A stretch of DNA of 64,000 bases from an uncultured Tenacibaculum sp. (GCF_947499065.1 NZ_CANMMT010000004.1:248001-312000); one strand, 5' to 3'; shown: positions 53,590-62,426, counted from the stretch's first letter. Made by a program: numbers and translations. Notes: a model not told the origin generated them from the letters alone.

Positions 53590-54918
53590 TTATCTCATAC
53601 CTTTCATCATTTGCATCATTTTTCTTCCGCCACCACCTTGCATCATCTTCATCATTTTGCTCATTTGGTTGAATTGTTTCATCAATTGATTTATTTCTTG
53701 GACAGAAGTTCCTGAACCTTTTGCAATCCTTTTCTTACGGCTTGCATTTATGGTAGAAGGAGTGCTTCTTTCAAGAGGAGTCATGGATTGAATAATAGCT
53801 TCAATACCTTTAAAAGCATTGTCATCAATATCAACATCTTTTAAAGCTTTACCTGCACCAGGAATCATTCCTACTAAATCTTTCATGCTACCCATCTTTT
53901 TGATTTGTTGTATTTGACTTAAAAAGTCATCAAAACCAAATTGATTTTTAGCAATTTTCTTTTGTAATTTTCTAGCTTCTTCTTCATCGTATTGTTCTTG
54001 GGCACGTTCTACTAACGAAACAACGTCTCCCATTCCAAGAATACGATCAGCCATACGATTTGGGTGGAATACATCAATAGCATCCATTTTTTCACCCGTA
54101 CCGATAAACTTTATAGGTTTGTTTACAACTGTTTTAATAGATAATGCAGCACCTCCTCGAGTATCACCATCTAATTTTGTAAGTACTACACCATCAAAAT
54201 TTAAAACATCGTTAAATGCTTTTGCTGTATTTACAGCATCTTGCCCTGTCATAGAATCTACAACAAATAATGTTTCTTGTGGAGTTACAGCTTTATGAAT
54301 GTTAGAAATTTCATTCATCATTTCTTCATCCACAGCTAAACGACCAGCGGTATCTATAATAACTACATTTTTACCGTTTGCTTTTGCATGCTTAATAGCG
54401 TTTAATGAAATCTCTACAGGATTTTGGTTTCCTTCTTCAGCATAAACATCAACACCAATTTGCTCTCCAACAACCTGTAATTGATTAATAGCGGCTGGAC
54501 GATAAACATCACATCCTACTAATAAAACTTGTTTAGATTTTTTAGTTTTTAAGAAGTTAGCTAATTTACCAGAGAAGGTTGTTTTACCCGAACCTTGTAA
54601 ACCAGACATTAGAATAACCGTAAGAGAACCTTTTAAGTTTATACCAACAGTATCTCCACCCATTAATTCAGTTAATTCGTCTTTAACTAACTTTACCATT
54701 AACTGACCAGGATTTAATGTAGTTAATACATCTTGTCCTATGGCTTTTTTCTGTACTCTTTTAGTAAACTCTTTGGCTATCTTAAAGTTAACATCGGCAT
54801 CTAATAAAGCTCTACGAACTTCTTTTAGTGTTTCAGCAACATTAACTTCGGTAATTTTTCCGTGTCCTTTCAGCGTATGTAACGCTTTATCTAACTTTTC
54901 GCTTAAATTATTAAACAT
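53590..54918 (-). CDS. ffh: Signal recognition particle protein
   Basis: The 442-residue GTPase binds signal sequences and SRP RNA and delivers ribosomes to the membrane. The N domain comes first. The G domain follows, with the P-loop GLQGSGKTTFSGKLA (about 107-121), DVYRPAAINQL, VIIDTAGRLAVDEEM, TKLDGDTRGGAALSI and FIGTGEKMDAIDVF. The Met-rich M domain ends in a Met/Gly/Lys tail (MSKMMKMMQGGGGRKMMQMMKGMR). A TATATTTG element lies 25 bases upstream. Confidence 0.97.
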   Translation of the reverse strand: MFNNLSEKLDKALHTLKGHGKITEVNVAETLKEVRRALLDADVNFKIAKEFTKRVQKKAIGQDVLTTLNPGQLMVKLVKDELTELMGGDTVGINLKGSLTVILMSGLQGSGKTTFSGKLANFLKTKKSKQVLLVGCDVYRPAAINQLQVVGEQIGVDVYAEEGNQNPVEISLNAIKHAKANGKNVVIIDTAGRLAVDEEMMNEISNIHKAVTPQETLFVVDSMTGQDAVNTAKAFNDVLNFDGVVLTKLDGDTRGGAALSIKTVVNKPIKFIGTGEKMDAIDVFHPNRMADRILGMGDVVSLVERAQEQYDEEEARKLQKKIAKNQFGFDDFLSQIQQIKKMGSMKDLVGMIPGAGKALKDVDIDDNAFKGIEAIIQSMTPLERSTPSTINASRKKRIAKGSGTSVQEINQLMKQFNQMSKMMKMMQGGGGRKMMQMMKGMR

Positions 54919-54942
54919 GTGTCTACTTCATTTTTAGAGGCA

Positions 54943-54950
54943 CAAATATA
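54943..54950 (-). promoter_or_regulatory. -7 element TATATTTG before ffh
   Basis: Minus-strand TATATTTG lies 24 bases before the ATG. The -33 element is uncertain. Confidence 0.5.
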
Positions 54951-55028
54951 ATAATTTAGTTGTTAGGACTGTAGGTTTTTATATGCTGATTATTTGAATA
55001 TTTTCATTTTTTTAAAGAAAATTTAAAA

Positions 55029-55553
55029 TTAATGTTTCTCTTTTAAAATATTCAGGTGATGATCAGTATGATAGGCTGTCCACATAATTATTTCACGAAC
55101 AGGCATTTTTCCCATAAGAGGGTGTGGTAAAATTAAATTATTCAAATCTTTATCTTTCCAATGCTGTGTTTTATACTGTAACTTTTTATTTTGAACTTGA
55201 AGAGTAGTAAGTAGTTGTTGAAACTTTTTTTTGCTTGGTGTTTTTACTGAACTATTAAACTTTCTTGCTTTATCGAGATTTTTAGAAAGTTTATCTTGAT
55301 AACGCTTTGAGATTTCATCGTATGAGCGAAGTTCACGATTTGTAACTCCAAATTTATATTTGAGAATAAATTTAGGAATACTTAGAGCTGTGTTTAATTT
55401 TTTTAAAGAATCCACTAAATGTACTGTATGCTGTCCTAAAGTCCATTTATCTTCAGGCCCTTTTTCAAAACTATCTTCTGGTTGATTTTCTATCCATTTA
55501 AAAAACTCCTGATGCTTTTCTTCAAGTAAATTAACAATACCTTCTTTATCCAT
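55029..55553 (-). CDS. DinB-fold protein
   Basis: The 174-residue protein shows the four-helix DinB-like pattern with His residues at the metal positions: WTLGQHTVHLVDSL (about 37-50) and YHTDHHLNIL near the C-terminus. Members are putative metal-dependent hydrolases or thiol transferases. It is monocistronic between ffh and the repeat-protein system. No clear substrate can be named. Confidence 0.78.
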   Translation of the reverse strand: MDKEGIVNLLEEKHQEFFKWIENQPEDSFEKGPEDKWTLGQHTVHLVDSLKKLNTALSIPKFILKYKFGVTNRELRSYDEISKRYQDKLSKNLDKARKFNSSVKTPSKKKFQQLLTTLQVQNKKLQYKTQHWKDKDLNNLILPHPLMGKMPVREIIMWTAYHTDHHLNILKEKH

Positions 55554-55663
55554 AAATGATGTTATTTAAAGCTTTAAAAATATGAAATTTAAAAAGAAAT
55601 ACAATTGAATACATAAATTCTGCAGTTCACTACATTTAGTTTTTTTTTATTCCAATGAGGAAA

Positions 55664-55671
55664 TACTTTTG
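55664..55671 (+). promoter_or_regulatory. -7 element TACTTTTG before the repeat-protein gene
   Basis: TACTTTTG lies 27 bases before the ATG at 55699. No clear -33 element is seen. Confidence 0.5.
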
Positions 55672-55698
55672 AGGTATCCAAATGAAAAAATAAACATT

Positions 55699-57054
55699 AT
55701 GAAATCAATATTTAATTTAAAAAGAACAATAAGTTTAGTAGCTTTCTTATTTGTGTTTAGTACTACTTTTGTTTTTGCACAAAAAAAATCTTCAGATAAC
55801 TATACGCATGTTACTTCTACAGAAACAGGAGTACATAGAATTAATGTAAAGAATGATAAGAATAATTTTAGTGTTGAATATGAAGGAGATATTACTTTAT
55901 CAGATGACGATAAAGATATTATAGCTATTTCAAGAGGAGGTTTTATCATCATAAAAAAATCGAGTTTTGGTAAAAAACGAAAAGTTGTTATCGAAGCCGA
56001 AAGTGGAAAACTAAATAAACGATATTATGTAGGTTGGAATGAAAAAGCGTTTAATCCTGAAGGTAAAGCATGGTTGGCAGAAATTTTACCAGAGATTGTG
56101 AGAACTACTGTAATTGCTGCAAAATCTAGAGTAGATAGATTTTATAATAAAGGGGGAGTAGATGCTGTGCTAGCTGAAATTAGAGAGATGAAAAGTGATT
56201 TTGTTCAATCTAAATACTTCGGATTTTTGCTAGAAAAAGATTTAAATAATGATGCTTTAGTCAAAGTATTACAATCGGCTGGAAAACATATAAAGTCTGA
56301 TTATTATTTATCGCAAACATTACAAAAAAATCAAAAAGCATTTTTAAGTAATTCACAAACATTATCAGCTTATATCAAAGCTTCAGAAAACATAAAATCT
56401 GATTATTATTTATCAGAAGTGTTAAGAAAGGCCATAAAAACTGATGGAATTTCAGATAATCAATTAACAGATTTATTACAAATTTCAAGTAGCATTGGTT
56501 CGGACTATTATTTATCGCAAGTTTTATCAGATATTCTTAAAAATAGAGAGTTAAATAAGTCGAATATGGATAAAATTATGAAGCTTTCAAAAAGTATTGG
56601 TTCTGATTATTATAAAGCACAAGTTTTAAAGAAAGCTTTGAAAAAGAAAAATTTATCTTCTGAAAACTACGATACTTTTATCTCTTCTATGGATGATGTA
56701 GGGTCAGATCATTATGCCTCAAATATTATAAAGGAATTACTTAAAAAGGATTTAGATAATAAATCATTAGATAAATTATTAGAGTTAGTATCTAAAAATG
56801 TGAGTTCTGATTATTATGCTTCTGGAATTTATAAAAAATTAGCAAAGAAGAGATTAACAGAAAGCCAATTGATAAAAACATTTGAATCTATGAAGAAGAG
56901 CATGAGTTCAAATAATTATCTATCGAGTTCTTTGGTTGCTTTCGGATCTCAAGTAAAGAATAGTAGTCAAAGAGTAAAAGATGCTTACATGAATGTAGCT
57001 AAATCATTAAGTTCCGATACATATTTCGGAAGAGCTATGAAGGCTATTTATTAA
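55699..57054 (+). CDS. Exported protein with eight 34-residue SDYYLS repeats
   Basis: I start at the ATG at 55699 (451 residues). A signal peptide (about 1-27, ending FVFAQ) is followed by a beta-rich domain (about 30-125). Eight helical repeats follow, of about 34 residues each, marked by SDYYLSxVL or a variant near residues 199, 233, 267, 301, 335, 369, 403 and 438. The regular spacing predicts an alpha-solenoid. I do not recognise a named family. The gene leads a unit with a sensor kinase, a pseudokinase and a LytTR regulator, so the protein may be a periplasmic sensor or a ligand-binding partner of the kinases. Confidence 0.72.
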   Translation: MKSIFNLKRTISLVAFLFVFSTTFVFAQKKSSDNYTHVTSTETGVHRINVKNDKNNFSVEYEGDITLSDDDKDIIAISRGGFIIIKKSSFGKKRKVVIEAESGKLNKRYYVGWNEKAFNPEGKAWLAEILPEIVRTTVIAAKSRVDRFYNKGGVDAVLAEIREMKSDFVQSKYFGFLLEKDLNNDALVKVLQSAGKHIKSDYYLSQTLQKNQKAFLSNSQTLSAYIKASENIKSDYYLSEVLRKAIKTDGISDNQLTDLLQISSSIGSDYYLSQVLSDILKNRELNKSNMDKIMKLSKSIGSDYYKAQVLKKALKKKNLSSENYDTFISSMDDVGSDHYASNIIKELLKKDLDNKSLDKLLELVSKNVSSDYYASGIYKKLAKKRLTESQLIKTFESMKKSMSSNNYLSSSLVAFGSQVKNSSQRVKDAYMNVAKSLSSDTYFGRAMKAIY

Positions 57055-57061
57055 AAACTTC

Positions 57062-57105
57062 ACTAAGGTAAGTAAATATTCAGAACGAAATTTACTTACC
57101 TTAGT
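57062..57105 (+). promoter_or_regulatory. 16-bp hairpin just before the LytS-type kinase start
   Basis: ACTAAGGTAAGTAAAT (57062-57077) pairs perfectly with 57090-57105, with a 12-base loop. The stem ends three bases before the kinase ATG. There is no real T tract. It could reduce read-through, block ribosome access, or be a protein-binding site. Confidence 0.72.
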
Positions 57106-57108
57106 TTC

Positions 57109-58143
57109 ATGCAAAAAATCAATCAGCTAATTAATCAACCTAAAGTGAAAAAACATTTTTTCATAACTTTATTAGGAGCTTTAATTGGAGCTTTACTAGG
57201 ATATTATTTGCTAGTTGGCGAGCAACAAAATTTTACGCTTCCTCAATTTTTTCTAACAGCATTTAGTGGTATAGTTATAGGGTATGGTTGTTATCTAATG
57301 ACAAAACTTTTAGATAAAAGTATTCCTTGGAAAAAGCAAGTTGGAACTCGATTATTATTAGGAATTATAGCACATTTTGTACTGTCTTTTTCGTTATTTT
57401 TTATTCTTTTTAGTATTTATAACCTTTCTGATATCGAAGGCATATTGAGTAAATATCAACCAGTATTTATAAAGTTAGGAATACTCTTATTTATACTAGC
57501 TATTATATATCAAATAATATATTTTGCTCTTTATTCATATTATTCTTATGCTTCTTTACAGGTAGAAGAAGTAAAACAAGAGCGAAAGCAAGTAGAATTG
57601 CAGTTGAATGCTTTAAAATCTCAATTGAGCCCTCATTTTTTATTTAATGGTTTAAATACAATTTCATCATTAATTTATAAAGATGAAACTAGAGCCAAGC
57701 TTTTTATCCGTAAGCTGGCAAAAATGTACGATTATACCTTAAAAAGTTATCATTCAAAATTGATAACGATACGAGAAGAATTAGAGTTTGTACATTCTTA
57801 TATTTATTTAGTTGAAACTCGTTTTGAAAATAAATTTAGTTGTAAAATTTCAATAAATGATAATTTAATAGAAACTAAAATTCCACCTTTAACATTGCAA
57901 ATGTTGATAGAGAATGCGGTAAAACATAACACTATGAGTAATGAAGAACCATTGTCTATTCATATTACTTCAGATCAAAAACATATTACTATTCAAAATA
58001 ATATAACTTCAATGCCATATAAAGTAAACTCTTTTAAAATTGGATTGAAAAATATTAGTTCTAGATACTTATTGTTACATGGTGAAGGAATTATCATAAC
58101 TAATGGAAATAATTTTGTTGTTAAAATACCTATCATACGATGA
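57109..58143 (+). CDS. LytS/YehU-type sensor histidine kinase
   Basis: The 344-residue protein has about four membrane segments (residues 15-150), a coiled coil, and a His_kinase domain with the phospho-acceptor H176 in LKSQLSPHFLFNGLNTISSLI. The N box is in LQMLIENAVKHN (about 265-276), and a degenerate G region GLKNISSRYLLLHG ends it. The stop overlaps the next gene's ATG in ATGA. It should phosphorylate the LytTR regulator encoded two genes downstream. It carries no extracellular sensor domain, so the neighbouring repeat protein may serve as the input. Confidence 0.92.
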   Translation: MQKINQLINQPKVKKHFFITLLGALIGALLGYYLLVGEQQNFTLPQFFLTAFSGIVIGYGCYLMTKLLDKSIPWKKQVGTRLLLGIIAHFVLSFSLFFILFSIYNLSDIEGILSKYQPVFIKLGILLFILAIIYQIIYFALYSYYSYASLQVEEVKQERKQVELQLNALKSQLSPHFLFNGLNTISSLIYKDETRAKLFIRKLAKMYDYTLKSYHSKLITIREELEFVHSYIYLVETRFENKFSCKISINDNLIETKIPPLTLQMLIENAVKHNTMSNEEPLSIHITSDQKHITIQNNITSMPYKVNSFKIGLKNISSRYLLLHGEGIIITNGNNFVVKIPIIR

Positions 58144-59162
58144 AAAAATTATTTATCCATAAGCCTCTATTTAGGTTATTAAGTCCGGTATTTAGTGGAG
58201 CCGTTATTTATTTACTAATACTACTAGTAAATAATAATGTATCACAATTACAAGAGCAATTTTTAGGAGAAGAACTGTATGTATGTATAGGACTATCATA
58301 TATTGTTCAAGAGTTTTCTAGGATATTACTTATTCTTTTTAAAAAAGTACCTAAGTTAGAAAGTATCTTGTTGAATATAGGACTGCAAATAATTGTTTCA
58401 CTTTTTTTATGCATAGTAATAGTTAGTGTGTCTATTACTGTGTACTATAAACAAGTATTAGGTTTTTCACCAAATTCTGAAGAGTTATGGCTTTTTAATA
58501 GTGTTTTCAGTGTAGTAACACTTATTTATATTTTATTATTTATAAGCAATCAGTATTTGCACAAAACAAATACAGAAAAGTTATTTAAAGAGCAGGAAAT
58601 AAAACAAATTATAGAGACCGATTTTATAGATTTTAAGCAAGGTATAAATCCTAAATTGTTATTTGAAAGCCTAGAAGTATTGTTAATTCTTATAGAGCAA
58701 GAAAAAAATAAAGCAGATGATTTTATAGATTATTTAGCAACTATTTACAGATACATCCTATCAAGTAACAAAAAACAATTAGTAGCTATTGAAGAGGAAA
58801 TAGAAATAGTAAACGAATTAATTAATTTGTTCAATTATTTACCCTATAGAAATATAGTTTTAATAAATGAAATAGCGTCTAATTTTCTAACAGTACCTAA
58901 AAGTTTGTTATTTGTTATAGAACAAATTGTAAGAACAACAATAACTTCTTCTTTAACATTAGAGATTTCTCTTAAAGAGGAGGAAAATTATTGGGTTATT
59001 GAATATAGTCCGAATGATAAAATTACAACACAGTTTAAACCTGAAAATTTAAAAGAAATAGAAAGAGTTTTTAGTATTTATAGTACTTCTGAGATTCAAA
59101 TAGAAGAAACAAGTGCGATGAGAAAAATTTTATTACCAAAATTAACTATAGAAAAAGCTTAA
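58140..59162 (+). CDS. Degenerate histidine kinase paralogue (pseudokinase)
   Basis: The 340-residue protein has the same layout as the preceding kinase: about four membrane segments, a coiled coil and a C-terminal domain. The motif that should read LSPHFLFNSL reads INPKLLFESL, with Lys172 replacing the phospho-acceptor His. The N box IENAVKHN is IEQIVRTT. The ATP-binding and phosphotransfer residues are therefore lost, although the fold seems preserved. It overlaps the active kinase gene by four bases. A role as heterodimer partner or modulator of the active kinase is inferred. Confidence 0.8.
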   Translation: MKKLFIHKPLFRLLSPVFSGAVIYLLILLVNNNVSQLQEQFLGEELYVCIGLSYIVQEFSRILLILFKKVPKLESILLNIGLQIIVSLFLCIVIVSVSITVYYKQVLGFSPNSEELWLFNSVFSVVTLIYILLFISNQYLHKTNTEKLFKEQEIKQIIETDFIDFKQGINPKLLFESLEVLLILIEQEKNKADDFIDYLATIYRYILSSNKKQLVAIEEEIEIVNELINLFNYLPYRNIVLINEIASNFLTVPKSLLFVIEQIVRTTITSSLTLEISLKEEENYWVIEYSPNDKITTQFKPENLKEIERVFSIYSTSEIQIEETSAMRKILLPKLTIEKA

Positions 59163-59166
59163 AGAG

Positions 59167-59922
59167 ATGAAGATAGTAATTGTAGAAGATGAGCATTTAG
59201 CAGCAGAAAAGTTAGAGCGATATATACAAAAGTATAATTCAAATGTATCTGTTTTAATAAAACTAAGTAGCATAGTAGACGCAGTAACTTGGTTTGAAAA
59301 AGGAATTGATTATGATGTTGCATTTATGGATATTCAATTAACAGATGGTTTGAGTTTCGAAATATTTAATCAAGTAAAAATAACGAAGCCAGTAATATTT
59401 ACTACTGCTTTTGATGAATATGCAATAGATGCATTTAAAGTAAATAGTATTGATTATTTATTAAAACCAATAACATTTACTGATGTATCTAAGGCAATGG
59501 TGAAACTAAAAACAATGGAAAGTTTGTTTGTAAATGAAGAAGCTATCAATAAAGTAAAAAGCAGTGTAACAAAATTAAAAACAAAAGATCGATTTTTAGT
59601 TCGGTTAGGTAATCATATTCATTCTATAAAAACTACAGATATATTGCTTTTCTATGCTGAAGGAAGAACAGTTTATTTAGTAACTAAAGAAAACAAAAAG
59701 TATATTTTAGACTATAAGCTTGAAGACTTAATTAAAGTTTTAGAGTCCTCAGAATTTTTTAGAGTAAATAGAACTTTTATTGTAAGTCTTAATGGAGTAG
59801 AAGATGTTATAGTATACTCAAATAGTCGTTTAAAAATAACTCCTAAAGTAAATGTAGAGAAAGAAATTATTGTAAGTAGAGAAAAAGTATCTGCTTTTAA
59901 AAGCTGGTTTGAAGGTGATTAA
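59167..59922 (+). CDS. LytTR-family response regulator
   Basis: The 251-residue protein has a receiver domain with the acidic pair in IVEDEHLAAEKL, phospho-acceptor Asp in VAFMDIQL (about 56), Thr/Lys in FTTAFDEYAIDAFKVNSIDYLLKP, and a LytTR DNA-binding domain from about 145 (DRFLVRLGNHIHSIKTTDILLFYAEGRTVYLVT, ending FFRVNRTFIVSL). It should be phosphorylated by the LytS-type kinase encoded two genes upstream. The 3' end overlaps the converging acetyltransferase gene by four bases. Confidence 0.94.
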   Translation: MKIVIVEDEHLAAEKLERYIQKYNSNVSVLIKLSSIVDAVTWFEKGIDYDVAFMDIQLTDGLSFEIFNQVKITKPVIFTTAFDEYAIDAFKVNSIDYLLKPITFTDVSKAMVKLKTMESLFVNEEAINKVKSSVTKLKTKDRFLVRLGNHIHSIKTTDILLFYAEGRTVYLVTKENKKYILDYKLEDLIKVLESSEFFRVNRTFIVSLNGVEDVIVYSNSRLKITPKVNVEKEIIVSREKVSAFKSWFEGD

Positions 59923-60452
59923 TCACTAATTTTATATAAAACACAAGCTTCTATTTTAGGAAAGTTACCTAAAAGAGGATGCTTAAATTCTTTTACTTTT
60001 TTCATATTGATTTTTTCCATCACTATAATTGAAGGAGTATTAATTATAGGAGCAACAGAAACAATTTCTTTAAGTTTTAGTTGAGAAAAACCATATTCAA
60101 GGCATCTTTTAGCTCCTTCAGTAGCATAACCTTTGCCCCAAAAACTAGGATGTAATCTCCAGCCAATATCAATAGAAGGATTAAAATCGGCAGCATAGGT
60201 TTGTTCAGAAAGACCAATAAAACCAATAAATTCTTTAGTTTCGATAATTTCTACAGCAAAATAACAAAGTTCCTTTTCATTAAATTGTTTTTGCATTCGA
60301 TGAATAAAGTCTAGCGTTTGCTCTTTTTTTAAAATAGTAGGAAAATAACGCATAACTTCTGGATTAGAATTAATCTCATGTAAAGCGTCAAGGTCAGAAT
60401 CTGTCCAATTTCTAAAACCTAAACGATCTGAAGTAAAAAGATAATTTTGCAT
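59919..60452 (-). CDS. GNAT-family N-acetyltransferase (RimJ/RimL-like)
   Basis: The 177-residue protein starts with FTSDRLGFRNWTDSDLDALHEINSNPEVMRYFP, typical of RimJ/RimL-type acetyltransferases. It has the acetyl-CoA-binding region IGWRLHPSFWGKGYATEGAKRCLEYGF (about 105-130). It transfers an acetyl group to an amine, perhaps a protein N-terminus; the target is unknown. A TAAATTTG element ends four bases before the ATG, suggesting a leaderless message. Confidence 0.9.
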   Translation of the reverse strand: MQNYLFTSDRLGFRNWTDSDLDALHEINSNPEVMRYFPTILKKEQTLDFIHRMQKQFNEKELCYFAVEIIETKEFIGFIGLSEQTYAADFNPSIDIGWRLHPSFWGKGYATEGAKRCLEYGFSQLKLKEIVSVAPIINTPSIIVMEKINMKKVKEFKHPLLGNFPKIEACVLYKISD

Positions 60453-60456
60453 AGTG

Positions 60457-60464
60457 CAAATTTA
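60457..60464 (-). promoter_or_regulatory. -7 element TAAATTTG four bases before the GNAT start
   Basis: Minus-strand TAAATTTG, then CACT, then ATG, as in the methyltransferase gene at 38341-39135. Confidence 0.5.
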
Positions 60465-60473
60465 TAATTTTAC

Positions 60474-61028
60474 TTATAAATCATCAGTAAAATGTGTACG
60501 TGATTTTTCTTTTGAAAATTTCTCTGCATTATAATCTTTAGAAGCATTTTTTGCTATAGATAATGATTGCCAATTTTTACCCAGAAGTAACCTCCCTAAG
60601 AATACTATTTGTCCTACATGATATGAATAATGACATAATTGTCGGTTTATAGCTTCAGTAATTGTGTGTCCTTGGTTTCTGATATAAACAATAGTGTCAG
60701 AATTCTCTTCAGTTATAGAATTTAAAGCCTTAAAAAGACATTGCCATCCATTTTCCCAATAAGCAATAACTTCTTCTTTAGTGGTAAAAGAGTTGATGAA
60801 TTCATCATCTCTATTTCGCCATTCTTTTTCACCATCTTCAGTTAAAAAATTTGTCCATCTAGAAAGCATATTTCCAGCTATATGTTTTACAATAATAGCT
60901 ATAGAATTATCATCAGCATTTGGAAGCCAAAAAAATTGTTCTTCAGTAAGCTGAATAAAAGTTTTATCGCCTAAACTTTTATAGTATTCAAATTGTTTTT
61001 TAACGCTAGTTAAGTAAGATGTATCCAT
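60474..61028 (-). CDS. DUF1572-family (DinB-like) protein
   Basis: The 184-residue protein has the DUF1572 pattern: SLGDKTFIQLTEEQFFWLPNADDNSIAIIVKHIAGNMLSRWTNFLTEDGEKEWRNRDDEF, and the later RQLCHYSYHVGQIVFLGR, with His residues at DinB-type metal positions (about 49, 134 and 138). It is probably a metal-binding four-helix protein; the reaction is unknown. Its ATG directly follows the T tract of the msrB terminator. Confidence 0.85.
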   Translation of the reverse strand: MDTSYLTSVKKQFEYYKSLGDKTFIQLTEEQFFWLPNADDNSIAIIVKHIAGNMLSRWTNFLTEDGEKEWRNRDDEFINSFTTKEEVIAYWENGWQCLFKALNSITEENSDTIVYIRNQGHTITEAINRQLCHYSYHVGQIVFLGRLLLGKNWQSLSIAKNASKDYNAEKFSKEKSRTHFTDDL

Positions 61029-61056
61029 AAAAAAAGAGCTAGTTTAATTAGCTCTA
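61029..61056 (-). terminator. Terminator of the hydrolase-msrB operon
   Basis: AGAGCTA (61035-61041) and TAGCTCT (61049-61055) form a stem, followed on the minus strand by a seven-T tract that leads directly into the next ATG. Confidence 0.82.
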
Positions 61057-61077
61057 ATTTACGTTGTTTTTTTGAAT

Positions 61078-61554
61078 TTATTTCTTTGGAATAAATTTTA
61101 AAGCAGCTCCATTAATACAATGACGCTTTCCTGTAGTATCTCGAGGTCCGTCGTTAAAAGAATGTCCTAAATGTCCACCACAAGTATTACACTTTAACTC
61201 AGTACGAGCATATCCTATTTTATAATCAACATCCAGTTCAACATTACCTTTTACTTCTCTATCAAAAGAAGGCCAACCAGAACCAGAATCAAATTTGTGT
61301 TCAGATTTATACAAAGGAGTATCACAACCTGCACATACATAAGTTCCTTTAGAATAAACTTTGTTTAATTTACTACTAAATGGGCGTTCTGTTCCAGCTT
61401 CTCTAAGTATATAGTATTGTTTTGGAGTCAGTGTTTTTTTCCACTCAGAAGCTGTTTTTTCAACTTTGTACTTTTTTTCACTTTTTTTAGTTTGAGCATT
61501 TCCTGCACAGCTAATAAAAAGTCCTAAAAATAAGATAGCTAATAATTGTTTCAT
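61078..61554 (-). CDS. msrB: Peptide-methionine (R)-S-oxide reductase, exported
   Basis: The 158-residue enzyme reduces methionine-R-sulfoxide in proteins. A lipoprotein-like signal (LGLFISCAGNAQ) sends it to the periplasm. Zinc-binding CxxC pairs are at CAGC and CNTC, with SGSGWPSF, GYARTELKC and the catalytic Cys in RHCINGAAL. Its start overlaps the alpha/beta hydrolase stop in ATGA, so the two are coupled. It repairs oxidised envelope proteins. Confidence 0.95.
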   Translation of the reverse strand: MKQLLAILFLGLFISCAGNAQTKKSEKKYKVEKTASEWKKTLTPKQYYILREAGTERPFSSKLNKVYSKGTYVCAGCDTPLYKSEHKFDSGSGWPSFDREVKGNVELDVDYKIGYARTELKCNTCGGHLGHSFNDGPRDTTGKRHCINGAALKFIPKK

Positions 61555-62426
61555 TCGTTTTGTATAATAAAATTAACGGCACGGTTTATTACATTTTTAT
61601 CACGCAAAATTTTAGTATGTCCTAAGCCTTGTGTAATGAGTAATTTTCCGCTTTTTAAATTTTGACGAATGTTTTGTGCACAACTTACAGGAACATCTCC
61701 ATCTTGAGAGTCATGAATAACTAAAGTTGGAATAGAAACACTTTTTGCTACAGTACTTGAGGAATGTTTATCAATATTAGTTTGCCATTGTTTGTCAAAT
61801 TTAGCTTTAATCTTTTTAGCAACTATAGTTTTCACTTTTAAGTTGTTGGTGAAATTTAGAATCACATCTGAAATTTTATCAGCAGAACCAATAGTAACTA
61901 GTTTTTTAATATTAAAATTGTCTCTATCGATACTATTGTATAAACACATTCCTCCAAAAGAATGACCCACAGCAGCTTCAAAAGGTCCAAACTGTTGATT
62001 AATTTCATTAATAGTATCCAAAAAATCAGGCATCATAGTAGTTTTTCCTGTAGAAGCTCCATGTGCTGGTCCATCAAAAGAAATTACCATATATCCTTTT
62101 TCTAAAAGTTTATCGGCAATCATAAATAATTGTGTACTTCTACCTGCCCAACCATGAACTAATAAAACTTTCTTTTTGGAATATCCATAAGATAAAACTT
62201 GAATATTTTGATTTATAGATGGTATATTTATTGTTTTCTTTTGCGCACTTTCTAACATTACTTTTTCTCTTTTTGGTATTGAAAAACCAATAGGAGTTAT
62301 AAAAAGCTTTGAAGCAAGTTTAGCAGTTAAAGAAGTTGAAAAAAATTGTGTAACCTTAGCGATAGCAATAACTGGTTTAGGAATTGTTAAACTAGGAGGA
62401 AATATATTTGAATTCATAAAATTCAT
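61551..62426 (-). CDS. Alpha/beta hydrolase
   Basis: I start at the ATG at 62426 (291 residues); 62417 is an alternative, and the longer frame to 62519 would overlap a promoter of the opposite gene. The fold is clear: LLVHGWAGRSTQLFMIADKL (oxyanion region HGWAG), VISFDGPAHGAST, nucleophile Ser in VGHSFGGM (about 165-172), Asp in VIHDSQDGDVPV and His in GLGHTKIL. The substrate is unknown. It is cotranscribed with msrB. Confidence 0.88.
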   Translation of the reverse strand: MNFMNSNIFPPSLTIPKPVIAIAKVTQFFSTSLTAKLASKLFITPIGFSIPKREKVMLESAQKKTINIPSINQNIQVLSYGYSKKKVLLVHGWAGRSTQLFMIADKLLEKGYMVISFDGPAHGASTGKTTMMPDFLDTINEINQQFGPFEAAVGHSFGGMCLYNSIDRDNFNIKKLVTIGSADKISDVILNFTNNLKVKTIVAKKIKAKFDKQWQTNIDKHSSSTVAKSVSIPTLVIHDSQDGDVPVSCAQNIRQNLKSGKLLITQGLGHTKILRDKNVINRAVNFIIQNE

